64,000 nt of DNA from Candidatus Kapaibacterium sp. (lineage in GTDB: Bacteria; Bacteroidota; Ignavibacteria; Kapaibacteriales; NICIL-2). The stretch covers positions 1,363,189 to 1,427,188 of the forward strand of contig BPHJ01000001.1 of assembly GCA_026003475.1 (NCBI GenBank), written 5' to 3'. The position numbers and the translations under genes are program-made. The notes under the pieces are model-generated. The model was given only the letters and a program-made list of their open reading frames with translations. It was not told the DNA's origin and made no database searches. Positions within the stretch are counted from its first letter, which is position 1. The number at the start of each line of letters is the position of its first letter. This document shows positions 56,108 to 64,000 of this stretch, piece by piece.

Positions 56108-58933
56108 TCACTTCGCAACAGCCAGAAATGTTCGATAGGTGCCAGCCGGCGTTGTCAGAACGACTACGACGACACCACTCGGCATCGCATCCAGTGGCAG
56201 CGGAATCATGGCCTGATCACCTGCTGGCAATTCCATCACTCGGCGGAGGAGCACTGCACCACTGAGACTGGAAAGCTCGACAGCATACTGCCCTTGCACA
56301 GGCTTGCGGATTATCAGAGTCGCTTCGTCGGTTGCTGGATTGGGATTGAGTTCCATCGCCATGGATCCGGCGGTGAGCACAACTTCTCGCGGGAAGCAAT
56401 ACGTTCCGAGCGTCAGCATTCCATTCCGCACTTGGACGATAGGTTGTTTGAGAACATCGCGCACCACCAACGAGGTAATGTACACCGAATCACGAAAGAT
56501 CCGTGAGGCTAATCCAATTCCTTCAAACATCCCCAACAGCTGCGGTTCTGTTGTGCGGAGTGTGACTCCTTCACGGAGCACACGAATCGTGTACCACCCA
56601 TCACGGTCTATGCTGGCATCGAGGACAATGCCCGGACGTGTGCTGCGATAGTCGAAAAGCTTACCGTTGATTCGTACCGTGTACTCAATCGTTGCATCAA
56701 TGATCGAATCCTGTTCCTGAGCAAGCTTCACTGTTACGGGAATAGAGATCGCCTCACCAATAAGACCGTGCGCGCTGATCACCTCGGCAACAGCAGTAAT
56801 GCGTTTGTCGTAGGACGAGAGCATGATTGGCTGCACAAACGTCCAGGGACAGGGCAGCACAACATCCAATTCAACACGCACAACGGTTGTATCCGGAACT
56901 TGCGGCGAATACTTGAGCGACACATCGAGTCGTTGACCGACTTGCAGTACTGCACCGACAACGCTGGCAAGAGGTCGTCCGTCAATAGCAAGCCGCGTTA
57001 TCCGAAGGTCGGGATAGTACGGTGTGATACGAATCGCGTTGAGCGTAAGAGGTTCGTCGTCGGTATTGACAAAGTAGATTGTTTGCTCAGGGTATTCGAG
57101 CAATGTTTCTCGGTCGAGAAAGCGATTATCCCCACCACCTGACATCGAAACGGGATTGAATTCTGTGCGGAATGGCTGTGAACTTCCCGGACAGCCGATG
57201 CTATCGTACACTGTTACGGTAAACGTTCCCGGCTGGCTTACAGCAATAGTCTCGGTCGTTTCGCCACTGCTCCATTGGTACCGTGCGAATCCTGGTGTTG
57301 CGCGGAGTTGGATTGTTGTACCAGCACAGAACTTGGTCGGTCCTGTGATTGTCGGTTGTGGTGTTGTATTTGCTCTCACGGTCTGTGGTGGCGAGGTGTT
57401 CACGCATCCGTTGGTGTCAGTAACGGTCACCGTGTAGGTGCCTGCTTGCTGATCGCTGATGGTGATGCGTCGAGTGCGTTCACCGTTTGACCAGATGTAA
57501 TCGGTATAGCCTTCGCCAGCATCGAGCGTGGTTGTCTCCCCTGGGCAAAGGTGCGTCCTCCCATCAACGACGACAACCGGTTGCGGTAAGGGATGAACAC
57601 GGACAAAGGCCTCAGCGTTGTAGTCGCAACCTCTTCCGCGATCGTGCACTGCAAGCGAGACGCGCGAAATCCCACTGCTATCCCAGCGGATGCGGACAAC
57701 GTTGGACATCGGGTCACCGATAATGACACCGCCTGCACCCACAATGCTCCATTGGTAGTCGTAGAGCCGATTGTAGGCAGTTCCAAAAACGATGGTCTTG
57801 CCTTGACAAATCTCTGGAGGCAAGGCGAATTCCGCCAGTGGTTGTTCGCCGACAGTGACAGTCATTGTGGCGCGTTGCGTGCACCCTTGTGCATCGCGTA
57901 CCAGCAAGCGGTACACTCGCGATGCGGGCGGAATAATTCGTTGTACCGCGCTGGTGCGGTCGAACGTGTCTTGCACTGGACGTCCCTGCGCATCGAATGC
58001 TTCCCATTCGAACTGGTACGGTGGCCTGCCACCACTGACCATTGCCGAATCCCCAAGCTGGATTTCCTTCCCAAAACAAATAGACGTATCCCGCAACCGC
58101 ACAACCATTGCTGGCTTGACGCGAACAAGAACGCTATCGGTACGGGTGCAGCCTTTTGCATCCGTAACGGTGCAGTAGTACATCGTCGTTGCTGTTGGGA
58201 ACACTGTGGGATTGGGAATATCCGGCGAGCTAATCATCGTTGCTGGCGACCATGAAATGCGGTACGGCGCTGTACCCCCAGTTGCTAACGGATTGGTACC
58301 AACTTGGACAGGCTCTCCAGCGCAAATGTCCGTCGAACGCCGAGGAATCGCAAGTACAATAGGCTGGGTAACATTGATGCGGGCAGTATCGAAAGCATCG
58401 CACCCACGTCCGTCCCGTACGCGAAGCACAATGGTAAGTTGTTGCACACGCTCAGCGCGAAAGGTCGGATTCGATGAAGTGCTATTCTGCGTCGTTGCCG
58501 GTAAACCGAACCATTCGAATTGGTAGGGTTGCAATCCACCATAGGCGGTTGGTGCTCCACCCAAGATGACATCTTGCCCAACACAGACTTCGATTGTACC
58601 GCCAGCGGTAATTCGCGGTGGCGAGTACATCATCACCAACACGGTATCACGACCGATCGCGCCATCGGCATCGGTGACGGTGAGGATATAGCGCTGCATC
58701 GAGCGAAACGCTGTCACCGTTGGATTTGGTGCAGATGGGTCGTCAAGCCCAGCAGGTGGGTCCCATTGGTAACGATACGGTGCGCGGCCGCCGAGCGCTG
58801 GCGGCGAGCCACCAAGTTGTGCGGTCTGTCCTTGACACAACTGGAGGGTATCCTTCCCGGCATCAACAACGATCTGCGCGTGCACCACATTCCAGGATGC
58901 AAGCACGCAGACGGCGGCAATCATCTTCCGCAT
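56108..58933 (-). CDS. Secreted T9SS cargo with SprB/PKD-like repeats
   Basis: ATG at 58933 ('MRKMIAAVCVLASWNVV') gives 941 residues. After the signal peptide ('VVHAQ') come four long repeats of the 'C.G....lG..P.a.GG.aPY.y.W' type, such as 'TGGTAPYRISWSPATM' and 'ALGGRAPYRYQWDPP', then a PKD-like domain and two short Ig-like units ('CPGETTTLDAGEGYTDYIWS'). A non-repeated region follows. The last 80 residues are a type IX sorting domain: 'ELNPNPATDEATL', 'PSGVVVVVLTTPAG' and a terminal Lys. Such proteins go to the cell surface or the medium; SprB-like repeats mediate adhesion in relatives. Cys residues pair within each repeat. Confidence 0.88.
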   Translation of the reverse strand: MRKMIAAVCVLASWNVVHAQIVVDAGKDTLQLCQGQTAQLGGSPPALGGRAPYRYQWDPPAGLDDPSAPNPTVTAFRSMQRYILTVTDADGAIGRDTVLVMMYSPPRITAGGTIEVCVGQDVILGGAPTAYGGLQPYQFEWFGLPATTQNSTSSNPTFRAERVQQLTIVLRVRDGRGCDAFDTARINVTQPIVLAIPRRSTDICAGEPVQVGTNPLATGGTAPYRISWSPATMISSPDIPNPTVFPTATTMYYCTVTDAKGCTRTDSVLVRVKPAMVVRLRDTSICFGKEIQLGDSAMVSGGRPPYQFEWEAFDAQGRPVQDTFDRTSAVQRIIPPASRVYRLLVRDAQGCTQRATMTVTVGEQPLAEFALPPEICQGKTIVFGTAYNRLYDYQWSIVGAGGVIIGDPMSNVVRIRWDSSGISRVSLAVHDRGRGCDYNAEAFVRVHPLPQPVVVVDGRTHLCPGETTTLDAGEGYTDYIWSNGERTRRITISDQQAGTYTVTVTDTNGCVNTSPPQTVRANTTPQPTITGPTKFCAGTTIQLRATPGFARYQWSSGETTETIAVSQPGTFTVTVYDSIGCPGSSQPFRTEFNPVSMSGGGDNRFLDRETLLEYPEQTIYFVNTDDEPLTLNAIRITPYYPDLRITRLAIDGRPLASVVGAVLQVGQRLDVSLKYSPQVPDTTVVRVELDVVLPCPWTFVQPIMLSSYDKRITAVAEVISAHGLIGEAISIPVTVKLAQEQDSIIDATIEYTVRINGKLFDYRSTRPGIVLDASIDRDGWYTIRVLREGVTLRTTEPQLLGMFEGIGLASRIFRDSVYITSLVVRDVLKQPIVQVRNGMLTLGTYCFPREVVLTAGSMAMELNPNPATDEATLIIRKPVQGQYAVELSSLSGAVLLRRVMELPAGDQAMIPLPLDAMPSGVVVVVLTTPAGTYRTFLAVAK

Positions 58934-59164
58934 GGCGTGCCCGGGAATTGTTATCGGTTTGATTGTTGACAGCATAAACTGTGCCAAAGCTCCTGTGGGA
59001 ACGCCACCTCCGATGCGCTACAAACATACGCACTCGAAGTTACCGCGGTTTAGTCCGCAGCGTGGCATACATACTCCACTGACTACCACACAGAGCCTGC
59101 GACACCAGCTCCCCATACGTATCGGCATTGCACCAAGAAACTACACTCGCAGCGATCCCACGCA

Positions 59165-59614
59165 TTACCCCAACAGCTCGTGGTAGCGTCGTGCTCGATA
59201 TGCGAAGATGCGCTCGAGTTGTCGCCGAACCCAGAGGGCATGCACCGCACGACCCACGATCCCATACGGCAACAGGTACAGCACTTCATCTTCGATGAGT
59301 GTGGCATGGTCGCTCACAGCACGAAACGTGTGGGTGTGATGCCAGAACGAGTACGGACCCCGCACTTGAACATCCACGAAACAATGCGGCGGTTCATACC
59401 GCGCTATGTAGGTCGTCCATCGCAGCGGTATCCCTGTAATTCGAACAGTGTAGTCAATGAGTGTCCCCTTCTCCATCGTTATTGGCGATGGAGTCAGGAT
59501 CCGAAAGTTCAACTCCGGCGGCGTGATGCTATCGAGGTTTTCTGGTCGCTCGAAGAAAGCAAAGACTTCTTCGATCGGACGCTCAACACGTTGAGTACAG
59601 TACAGACGGTGCAT
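59165..59614 (-). CDS. SRPBCC (START/Bet v1-like) ligand-binding protein
   Basis: ATG at 59614 ('MHRLYCTQRVERPIEE') gives 149 residues. The fold is recognised by 'FAFFERPENLDSITPPELNF' near the start, 'PLRWTTYIARYEPPHCFVDV', 'GPYSFWHHTHTFRA' and 'DEVLYLLPYGIVGRAVHAL'. This is the polyketide-cyclase/YtmP-like subgroup common in Bacteroidota and cyanobacteria. The hydrophobic cavity binds an unknown lipid-like ligand. There is a 230-base gap between it and the SprB-like gene, in which nothing can be named. Confidence 0.88.
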   Translation of the reverse strand: MHRLYCTQRVERPIEEVFAFFERPENLDSITPPELNFRILTPSPITMEKGTLIDYTVRITGIPLRWTTYIARYEPPHCFVDVQVRGPYSFWHHTHTFRAVSDHATLIEDEVLYLLPYGIVGRAVHALWVRRQLERIFAYRARRYHELLG

Positions 59615-59713
59615 TGCGTGCCACTTGATCAGTTCAACCATGGATGCAACGCACCCAACCAAGACACTTCCCTCGATAGTTCCACTGCCAGTTATTCGAC
59701 GCGCTCCATCCAC

Positions 59714-60726
59714 TTACCGCACGATCCACACCAACCGACTCTGCCACACGTCGCCTACCCGAATCCGCACAACGTACACACCGCTCCCAACATCGCCTAT
59801 CCACAACCTGCCACATCCCTTCCCACCGACTTCCCTCCACATCACAAACGCCACCCCCCCCCACTCGCATACGAACCCAAACATCCCGCAGCGACACCGA
59901 CGACGACGACCGCACCAGAACCGATAACTCCGCTCGCTCTCCAGCACCAACCTCCACTGACGCCGGCTCTACCGATACCTCCACATTCGACCGCGGCTGC
60001 ACTCGCACCCACGCCATCGAACTCATCCAACAACCATGCGCATCCTCCATCACCCCGCGATACTGCCGGTCCACGTCCCCTCGCACGCGATACCGACACT
60101 CACTGCTCACTACCTGACCATCGCTCTCCTTCCACCAACACCGCACTCCATTACCCTCCAAAACCAACTCCGCTTCCTCTCCTGCGCACACACTCACATC
60201 GTGCGTCCGAACATCTATCACCGGATACACACCTACTTCGACCGTATCGCTGCCCGTACATGCTCCCTGCATCCTCCGTACCACGTACGTACAGCTCCCA
60301 TCCAGCACGACCGTCACCACTACACCGCGGCCAACCTCCTGACTACTGCTGTCGTACCAACGATACTCCGCTCCTGCAACCGTATCGCGCACCGGCAACT
60401 CCACCGCCTGACCCTGACAGGCAACAACATCCACCCCTTCCACCGCTATCCCATCTTGTTCCCTTCCCCTGCCGATACCACCACCACATTCCCCCGACAC
60501 ACCACCGTGTCCAATCGTACCGCACGCGGTACCGAACATCAACGATACAGTTAAGAGATGGGTAATCCAGTGGTGTTAGTAAAATGTTCATATACCATGC
60601 TTCCCACTCACCACAGTTGCAATCGGTCGGAGGACAACAGTTCGGCATTGGCGGTAGATTGCACCACGGCTGTGCCCACACAAGCGACATCAACAATAGC
60701 ATCTGCCCATGCATCATTGCTTTCAT
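59714..60726 (-). pseudogene. Broken T9SS cargo gene with Ig-like domains
   Basis: The pieces lie in several frames. From ATG 60726 one frame reads a signal peptide ('MLLLMSLVWAQPWCNLPP') and a Cys-rich stretch up to 'LNCIVDVRYRVR'. A second frame briefly gives 'VRLDTVVCRGNVVVVSAGEG'. The 302-residue track ORF then carries two Ig/PKD-like units ('VDVVACQGQAVELPV', 'DVSVCAGEEAELVLEGNG') and the start of a sorting domain. The end of that domain, 'DVGSGVYVVRIRVGDVW', is in yet another frame (track ORF 59714-59950). Joined, they give a protein of about 340 residues with signal peptide and type IX tail. A G9 tract lies at 59854-59862; alignment to the neighbouring tail favours a break near 59800 instead. 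Confidence 0.65.
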
Positions 60727-60737
60727 GGCATTGCTCC

Positions 60738-61217
60738 TCACCGTGTAACCTGAAGAATAATGCCTTCTCCGACGTCACTATCGCCACGTACCACCACAAT
60801 GTAGCTTCCGGACAAGACTGACGACAGATCTACGACCACCCGCTGTTCTCCTGGTGAATACCTCGCTCTCGGTACTCGCACAACTACGCGACCATTCATG
60901 TCATAAACAACTATCTCTCTGTGTCCTGCTGCCACTAAACGAAAGCTGACTTCTACTCGGTCCCACGCTGGGTTTGGCGTTACCCACAACACCTCTCGTC
61001 CAGCGGAACGCTGGCCCACAACCTCCTGTGTGGATAGGTGCACTCGCATCCATGTCTGACTTCGGTCGAAGCTCACGTATGCGCTGCCATCACGACCACC
61101 TACCCACAATATCGAACCACTACGACTGGCCCCAACAAATCGCCTCATCACACCATCCGCCGTCGCCATCATTACGCTGGTCAGCGCAACCAAAAGAAAT
61201 TCCACGAATGTCTTCAT
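60738..61217 (-). CDS. Short T9SS cargo protein with BNR-like segment
   Basis: ATG at 61217 ('MKTFVEFLLVALTSVMM') is preceded by a very strong GGGAGGGAGGAG. The 159-residue protein has a signal peptide ending near 'MATADG', one BNR-like hairpin ('GSILWVGGRDGSAYVSFDRS', 'QTWMRVHLS'), and a complete type IX sorting domain: 'WVTPNPAWDRVEVSF', 'IVVYDMNGRVVVRV' and 'DLSSVLSGSYIVVV'. A single hairpin is too little for a propeller, so it may be a remnant of a larger BNR protein or a novel short cargo. It is intact, unlike its two neighbours, and the junctions are tight. Confidence 0.75.
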   Translation of the reverse strand: MKTFVEFLLVALTSVMMATADGVMRRFVGASRSGSILWVGGRDGSAYVSFDRSQTWMRVHLSTQEVVGQRSAGREVLWVTPNPAWDRVEVSFRLVAAGHREIVVYDMNGRVVVRVPRARYSPGEQRVVVDLSSVLSGSYIVVVRGDSDVGEGIILQVTR

Positions 61218-61230
61218 TGCTCCTCCCTCC

Positions 61231-61762
61231 CTATGGACACACATTCGTACATGATAGCTGGCACTGAACCGGTGTCACCGTATTCTGCCGAGGACCAGGA
61301 TTGCCCCACGCATCCTCGATATAGCAGCAATACTGATCCCCACATCCAACGATACAACCATTGGCACCATCGACAACCCAACAACTGGGGGTGGATTACG
61401 CGAACCACATTGTACGTGTTGAACCATCGAAACGGATCGTAGCTGAACAGTGTCATGCGAACTGCCCCGATGAGTTCCTCCAGCGTGAAGGACGGATTGG
61501 TCACACAATCGCTCTTACCGGCACTACCCAGAACTGGCGTGTAGCACATACGATTGAAATAGTATTCCCCAATCTGCTCATTGGGACAGTGGAACAAAAT
61601 CAAGTCCACCCGATACCAACATGTGACCGTTGATACACCCCAACACACCATTGTAGTCAGTGTATCAACATCAATGGCTGCACAATGTGGCCCACGACAT
61701 GGTTGCGCTGTGCTGCCAACCACCGCCATCAACAGCACCGCAACAACTGGCGTCGTTTTCAT
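61231..61762 (-). pseudogene. Cys-rich secreted protein gene with a frameshift at a C5 tract
   Basis: The 182-residue track ORF starts with a signal peptide ('MKTTPVVAVLLMAVVGSTAQ') and looks natural up to 'NVVRVIHP'. After CACCCCCAG (near 61387-61391) it becomes Trp-rich and unnatural. Dropping one C gives 'SCWVVDGANGCIVGCGDQYC', continuing to 'QLSCTNVCP', 51 residues with eight Cys. That frame stops at 61231-61233, just upstream of the next gene's ribosome site. The corrected protein would be about 176 residues. Function is unknown; it is plausibly a disulfide-rich surface protein. Sequencing error, phase variation and decay all fit. Confidence 0.6.
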
Positions 61763-62116
61763 CGAACATCACCATACTTGTGAAACATGATTGGGATTAC
61801 CGACCGCTCTGCTACACGTCCTGCACCCAAACTGCCAGACATGCTCCCTCGGCGGAGGACGCTCCAACCATGCTTGCCACGCCAGTAAATGTGTGTGTGT
61901 GTCAGCTTCTGCTCGGTAAACATCGCCCTGCCCCATGCCCTGCGGCTGGGCCGCACCCACGAGCGGTGATGTTGCCAATACCTCTGCATCCGAACACCAT
62001 CGTTTCTCCATCACCAAAACGGTAAAAACCAAATGATTTTTCTCCCACCTCCCAATAGCATTGGCATTGTTCTTGCAGTGCTCCAGAAGAGAACGTTCCA
62101 CCATCGCACGGATGCA
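61763..62116. other. 354-base intergenic region between divergent genes
   Basis: This gap separates the Cys-rich gene (-) from the paired small genes (+). It has a short TG dinucleotide run near 61890 and no hairpin followed by a U-run. I see no good TAnnTTTG element for either gene, and the long minus-strand ORF across it (61769-62323) is a shadow of the plus-strand gene. Promoters must lie here but cannot be placed. Confidence 0.5.
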
Positions 62117-62407
62117 ATGGCACGGATGCTTACGACCGAAACACTCGGTGCACTCATTGATAAACTCGCTATAGTCAATCTCAAGCTTTGGCATTGCCAA
62201 GAGCTCCTCTACGGAACTGCAGATACCCCTCCCGAACAACGCTCCGAACTCGAAGAGAAGAATCGCTCCCTCCTCCAACAGCGCCACCGACTCATCGAAA
62301 CCATTGACCAATGGATCGAACAAGCAACCACCGATCCATCCGACATGCTCATCACAAGCCCACAGAATAAGCTCTACGGTCGTTTCCGTACGGATACCCA
62401 GCTATGA
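62117..62407 (+). CDS. Small helical protein, DUF4254-like (first of tandem pair)
   Basis: ATG at 62117 gives 96 residues ('MARMLTTETLGALIDKL'); ATG at 62126 is an alternative. The core 'LAIVNLKLWHCQELLYG' follows the N-x3-x-W-H-x-x-E pattern seen in DUF4254 proteins of Bacteroidota. A second helix has many Arg, Gln and Glu residues. There is no signal peptide or membrane helix. It overlaps the next gene by four bases, and the two are paralogous. Family membership is by eye and tentative. Confidence 0.5.
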   Translation: MARMLTTETLGALIDKLAIVNLKLWHCQELLYGTADTPPEQRSELEEKNRSLLQQRHRLIETIDQWIEQATTDPSDMLITSPQNKLYGRFRTDTQL

Positions 62408-62721
62408 CTCGCACAGTGGACATTCGGCACGATAGGCTCGGACCGCGCACCTTCGGTGAAATGATTGATGCACTCATCATCATGAACATTCGCATGTGGC
62501 ATGCGCAGGAGCTCTTTTTCGACCTCGACAAGCTCTATGCCTTACCCCATGACCAGGTGCTGCCCCTCCTGACGGAAACAACTCGGCTCAATCTGCTTCG
62601 CAACCAAGCTATGGACGGTATTGATGCACTGCTGGCCACTCACGTGGAGCGGCGATTTCCTCGGCGAGATGCTCAGCACCAGCAACCGCAAACAACCGAC
62701 ATTATCTGGGAACCAGTATGA
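62404..62721 (+). CDS. Small helical protein, DUF4254-like (second of tandem pair)
   Basis: The 105-residue product has 'TFGEMIDALIIMNIRMWHAQ' aligning with 'TLGALIDKLAIVNLKLWHCQ' of the preceding gene, and both continue 'ELfFD' / 'ELLYG'. The two therefore arose by duplication and may form a heterodimer. The WH and E residues are kept in both. The C-terminal tail is polar and disordered. Its stop overlaps the aminotransferase start (ATGA), so all three genes are translated from one message. Confidence 0.5.
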   Translation: MTRTVDIRHDRLGPRTFGEMIDALIIMNIRMWHAQELFFDLDKLYALPHDQVLPLLTETTRLNLLRNQAMDGIDALLATHVERRFPRRDAQHQQPQTTDIIWEPV

Positions 62722-63878
62722 GTCAGAACATTCGCATCCCGGTCTATCAACCATGGCTCTGTGGCAACGAGGAACGCTACGTACTCGATTGCCTCCGCTC
62801 GAATTGGATTTCCAGCAAGGGTGCCTACATCACCGCATTCGAAGATCGTTTCGCTGCAACCGTTGGCGTGCGTCATGCCATCAGCGTCTGCAACGGTACT
62901 GTTGCACTCCACGTTGCGTTGGCAGCGCTCGGCATTGGTCCAGGCGACGAAGTCATCGTCCCAACGTTTACCTACATCGCTCCAGTCAATGCGATTGTGT
63001 ACTGTGGTGCCACGCCGGTCTTCGTTGATTCCGATCCTCACACCTGGCAACTCGACCCAACCGACGTGTATCGCCGCATCACTTCACGAACAAAAGCAAT
63101 TCTTGCCGTTCATCTTTATGGTCAGCCCGCAGAGATGGACGCGCTTAGCTCGCTTGCACGGGAGCATGGCTTATTCTTGGTGGAAGATTGTGCCGAAGCT
63201 TTCGGCGCTCGCTACCGTGGCAACCACGTCGGCACATTCGGCGACATCGCAACGTTTTCCTTCTACGGCAACAAAACAATCACCACCGGCGAAGGTGGTA
63301 TGGTTGTCACCAGCGACGACATGCTTGCCGAGCGCGTCCATCGCCTCAAAGGGCAAGGCTTAGCACCCTACCGCGAATACTGGCATGATATCGTTGGATA
63401 CAACTACCGTATGACCAACATTGCTGCCGCTATAGGACTTGCTCAACTGGAAAACGCCGAACTCTTTCTCACCCGCAAACGTGCGATTGCCAAGTGTTAC
63501 CGTCAATTGCTTGCGGATACGCCGCTCGAATTCCAGCACGAAGCACCGAACACGGAACACTCCTGGTGGATGGTCTCGGTGCTAACCCCTACCGCACACG
63601 ACCGTGACATCCTTCGTTCCGAGCTTCGGCGCGCTGGCATCGAAACTCGCCCAACGTTCTATCCTGTCCATACAATGCCGATGTATTCCCAGCGCTACGA
63701 ACGCCACCGTATCGCGGAATCGCTTGGACTGCGAGGAATCAACTTGCCCAGCTACCCAGCGCTGGGCGACGACCAAATCGAAGAAATCTGCCACATCATT
63801 GGCAACGTCGCGGCACGTTTTCCAAGCGAACCCGAACAACATCATCCCAGGTCACCTATTCCAGCACCGATGCAATGA
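62718..63878 (+). CDS. DegT/DnrJ/EryC1/StrS-family sugar aminotransferase
   Basis: The 386-residue PLP enzyme of the perosamine-synthase/LegC-like group makes amino sugars from keto nucleotide sugars. Visible motifs are 'SNWISSKGAYITAFEDRFAA', 'VSVCNGTVALHVALAALGIG' (read ISVCNGTVAL), 'DEVIVPTFTYIAPVNAI', 'LVEDCAEAFGARY', the PLP-lysine region 'FYGNKTITTGEGGM' and 'YNYRMTNIAAAIGLAQLE'. It begins a likely surface-sugar cluster with a methyltransferase next. The exact sugar is not predictable. Confidence 0.93.
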   Translation: MSQNIRIPVYQPWLCGNEERYVLDCLRSNWISSKGAYITAFEDRFAATVGVRHAISVCNGTVALHVALAALGIGPGDEVIVPTFTYIAPVNAIVYCGATPVFVDSDPHTWQLDPTDVYRRITSRTKAILAVHLYGQPAEMDALSSLAREHGLFLVEDCAEAFGARYRGNHVGTFGDIATFSFYGNKTITTGEGGMVVTSDDMLAERVHRLKGQGLAPYREYWHDIVGYNYRMTNIAAAIGLAQLENAELFLTRKRAIAKCYRQLLADTPLEFQHEAPNTEHSWWMVSVLTPTAHDRDILRSELRRAGIETRPTFYPVHTMPMYSQRYERHRIAESLGLRGINLPSYPALGDDQIEEICHIIGNVAARFPSEPEQHHPRSPIPAPMQ

Positions 63879-64000
63879 ACCACCTCCCGTGCAGAGTCTG
63901 CGGCGAAGCGGCAACATTCCTCTTTTCCGCAACGGTACTCAGCAAGCATGCAGTCGCCTACTACCAGTGCTCGCGGTGTGCGGCTGTTCAAACCGAAGAA
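63875..64000 (+). CDS. Partial methyltransferase with N-terminal zinc-binding domain
   Basis: ATG at 63875 overlaps the aminotransferase stop (ATGA), and the ORF runs off the end of the window after 42 codons. The visible part is 'MNHLPCRVCGEAATFLF', then 'YYQCSRCAAVQTEE', with two C-x2-C pairs. This is the zinc-binding N-terminal domain found on SAM-dependent C-methyltransferases of sugar pathways. The catalytic domain would lie beyond the window, so the assignment rests on the Cys pattern and on context. Confidence 0.65.
   Translation, partial: MNHLPCRVCGEAATFLFSATVLSKHAVAYYQCSRCAAVQTEE

Noticed and set aside
59180-60565. 461-residue plus-strand ORF rich in Pro, His and Thr
   Set aside because: It is antisense to the SRPBCC gene and the broken T9SS cargo gene. 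Its composition simply mirrors the G-rich opposite strand, and no domain is recognisable.
61885-61905. TG dinucleotide run
   Set aside because: It is too short to be a meaningful repeat and lies in intergenic DNA.
61769-62323. 184-residue minus-strand ORF
   Set aside because: It is antisense to the first DUF4254-like gene, which is coupled to its paralogue on the plus strand.
1-64000. CRISPR arrays, insertion sequences, rRNA genes, riboswitches
   Set aside because: I looked for regularly spaced repeats, transposase motifs, rRNA segments and known riboswitch cores and saw none; weak riboswitches cannot be excluded without a covariance search.

Overview
The window is a gene-dense bacterial chromosome segment that is moderately GC-rich by eye. 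There are no rRNA genes, no CRISPR array and no recognisable insertion sequence. Several signs point to the Bacteroidota/Chlorobiota (FCB) branch. They are C-terminal sorting domains of the type IX secretion system (T9SS), a probable GldL/GldM pair, OmpA-type proteins, SprB-like repeats, a DUF3127 protein, and an upstream element TAnnTTTG that resembles the -7 box of the Bacteroidota housekeeping sigma factor. A Kapabacteria-like lineage would fit, but that is inference, because nothing here fixes taxonomy below phylum.

Layout. 0-6.3 kb (+): an ABC-type permease, a YraN nuclease-fold protein, a MerR regulator, a WD40 protein, two secreted regulatory-domain proteins and a Tat-signal FAD enzyme, with an anti-sigma-factor-like kinase in the opposite direction. 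6.2-13.6 kb (-): ispH, a HAD-hydrolase/cytidylate-kinase fusion, pnuC, an RlmL-like methyltransferase, cinA, then rpsA with its own terminator. 13.8-17.2 kb (+): an LptF/LptG-like permease and the GldL/GldM-like pair. 17.2-23.2 kb: mltG, citrate synthase, tRNA-Val(GAC) with promoter and terminator, a membrane pyrophosphatase and obg. 23.2-31 kb: an acidic unknown protein, mutS2 and, divergently, mfd. 31-37.3 kb: a sigma-54 activator, rhodanese, J-domain protein and SDR enzyme on one strand; an M16-like protein and a MoxR ATPase on the other. 36.7-48.9 kb (-): a tightly packed run of purL, alaS, DUF3127, purD, an epimerase, pgsA, ftsY, a membrane protein, an outer-membrane barrel and a TPR protein. 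48.9-59.6 kb (-): envelope and secreted proteins, including a BNR-repeat protein, a lytic transglycosylase, a double-OmpA barrel and a 941-residue T9SS cargo. 59.7-61.8 kb (-): three small secreted-protein genes, two of them broken by frame changes. 62.1-64 kb (+): the start of what looks like a surface-sugar cluster (two paralogous small proteins, a DegT-type aminotransferase and a partial methyltransferase).

How it works together. Housekeeping genes (translation, purine synthesis, membrane targeting, DNA repair) are interleaved with envelope genes. The probable T9SS motor pair at 15-17 kb and T9SS cargo at 56-61 kb form a functional theme across the window. Intergenic space is minimal: four convergent gene pairs overlap at their 3' ends, and many consecutive genes share ATGA or TAATG junctions. 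The strongest candidates for a second look are the HAD-Cmk fusion, the divergent GldL/GldM pair, the block of decaying or frame-shifted T9SS-type secreted genes, the recurrent TAnnTTTG promoters, and the paired small proteins ahead of the aminotransferase.
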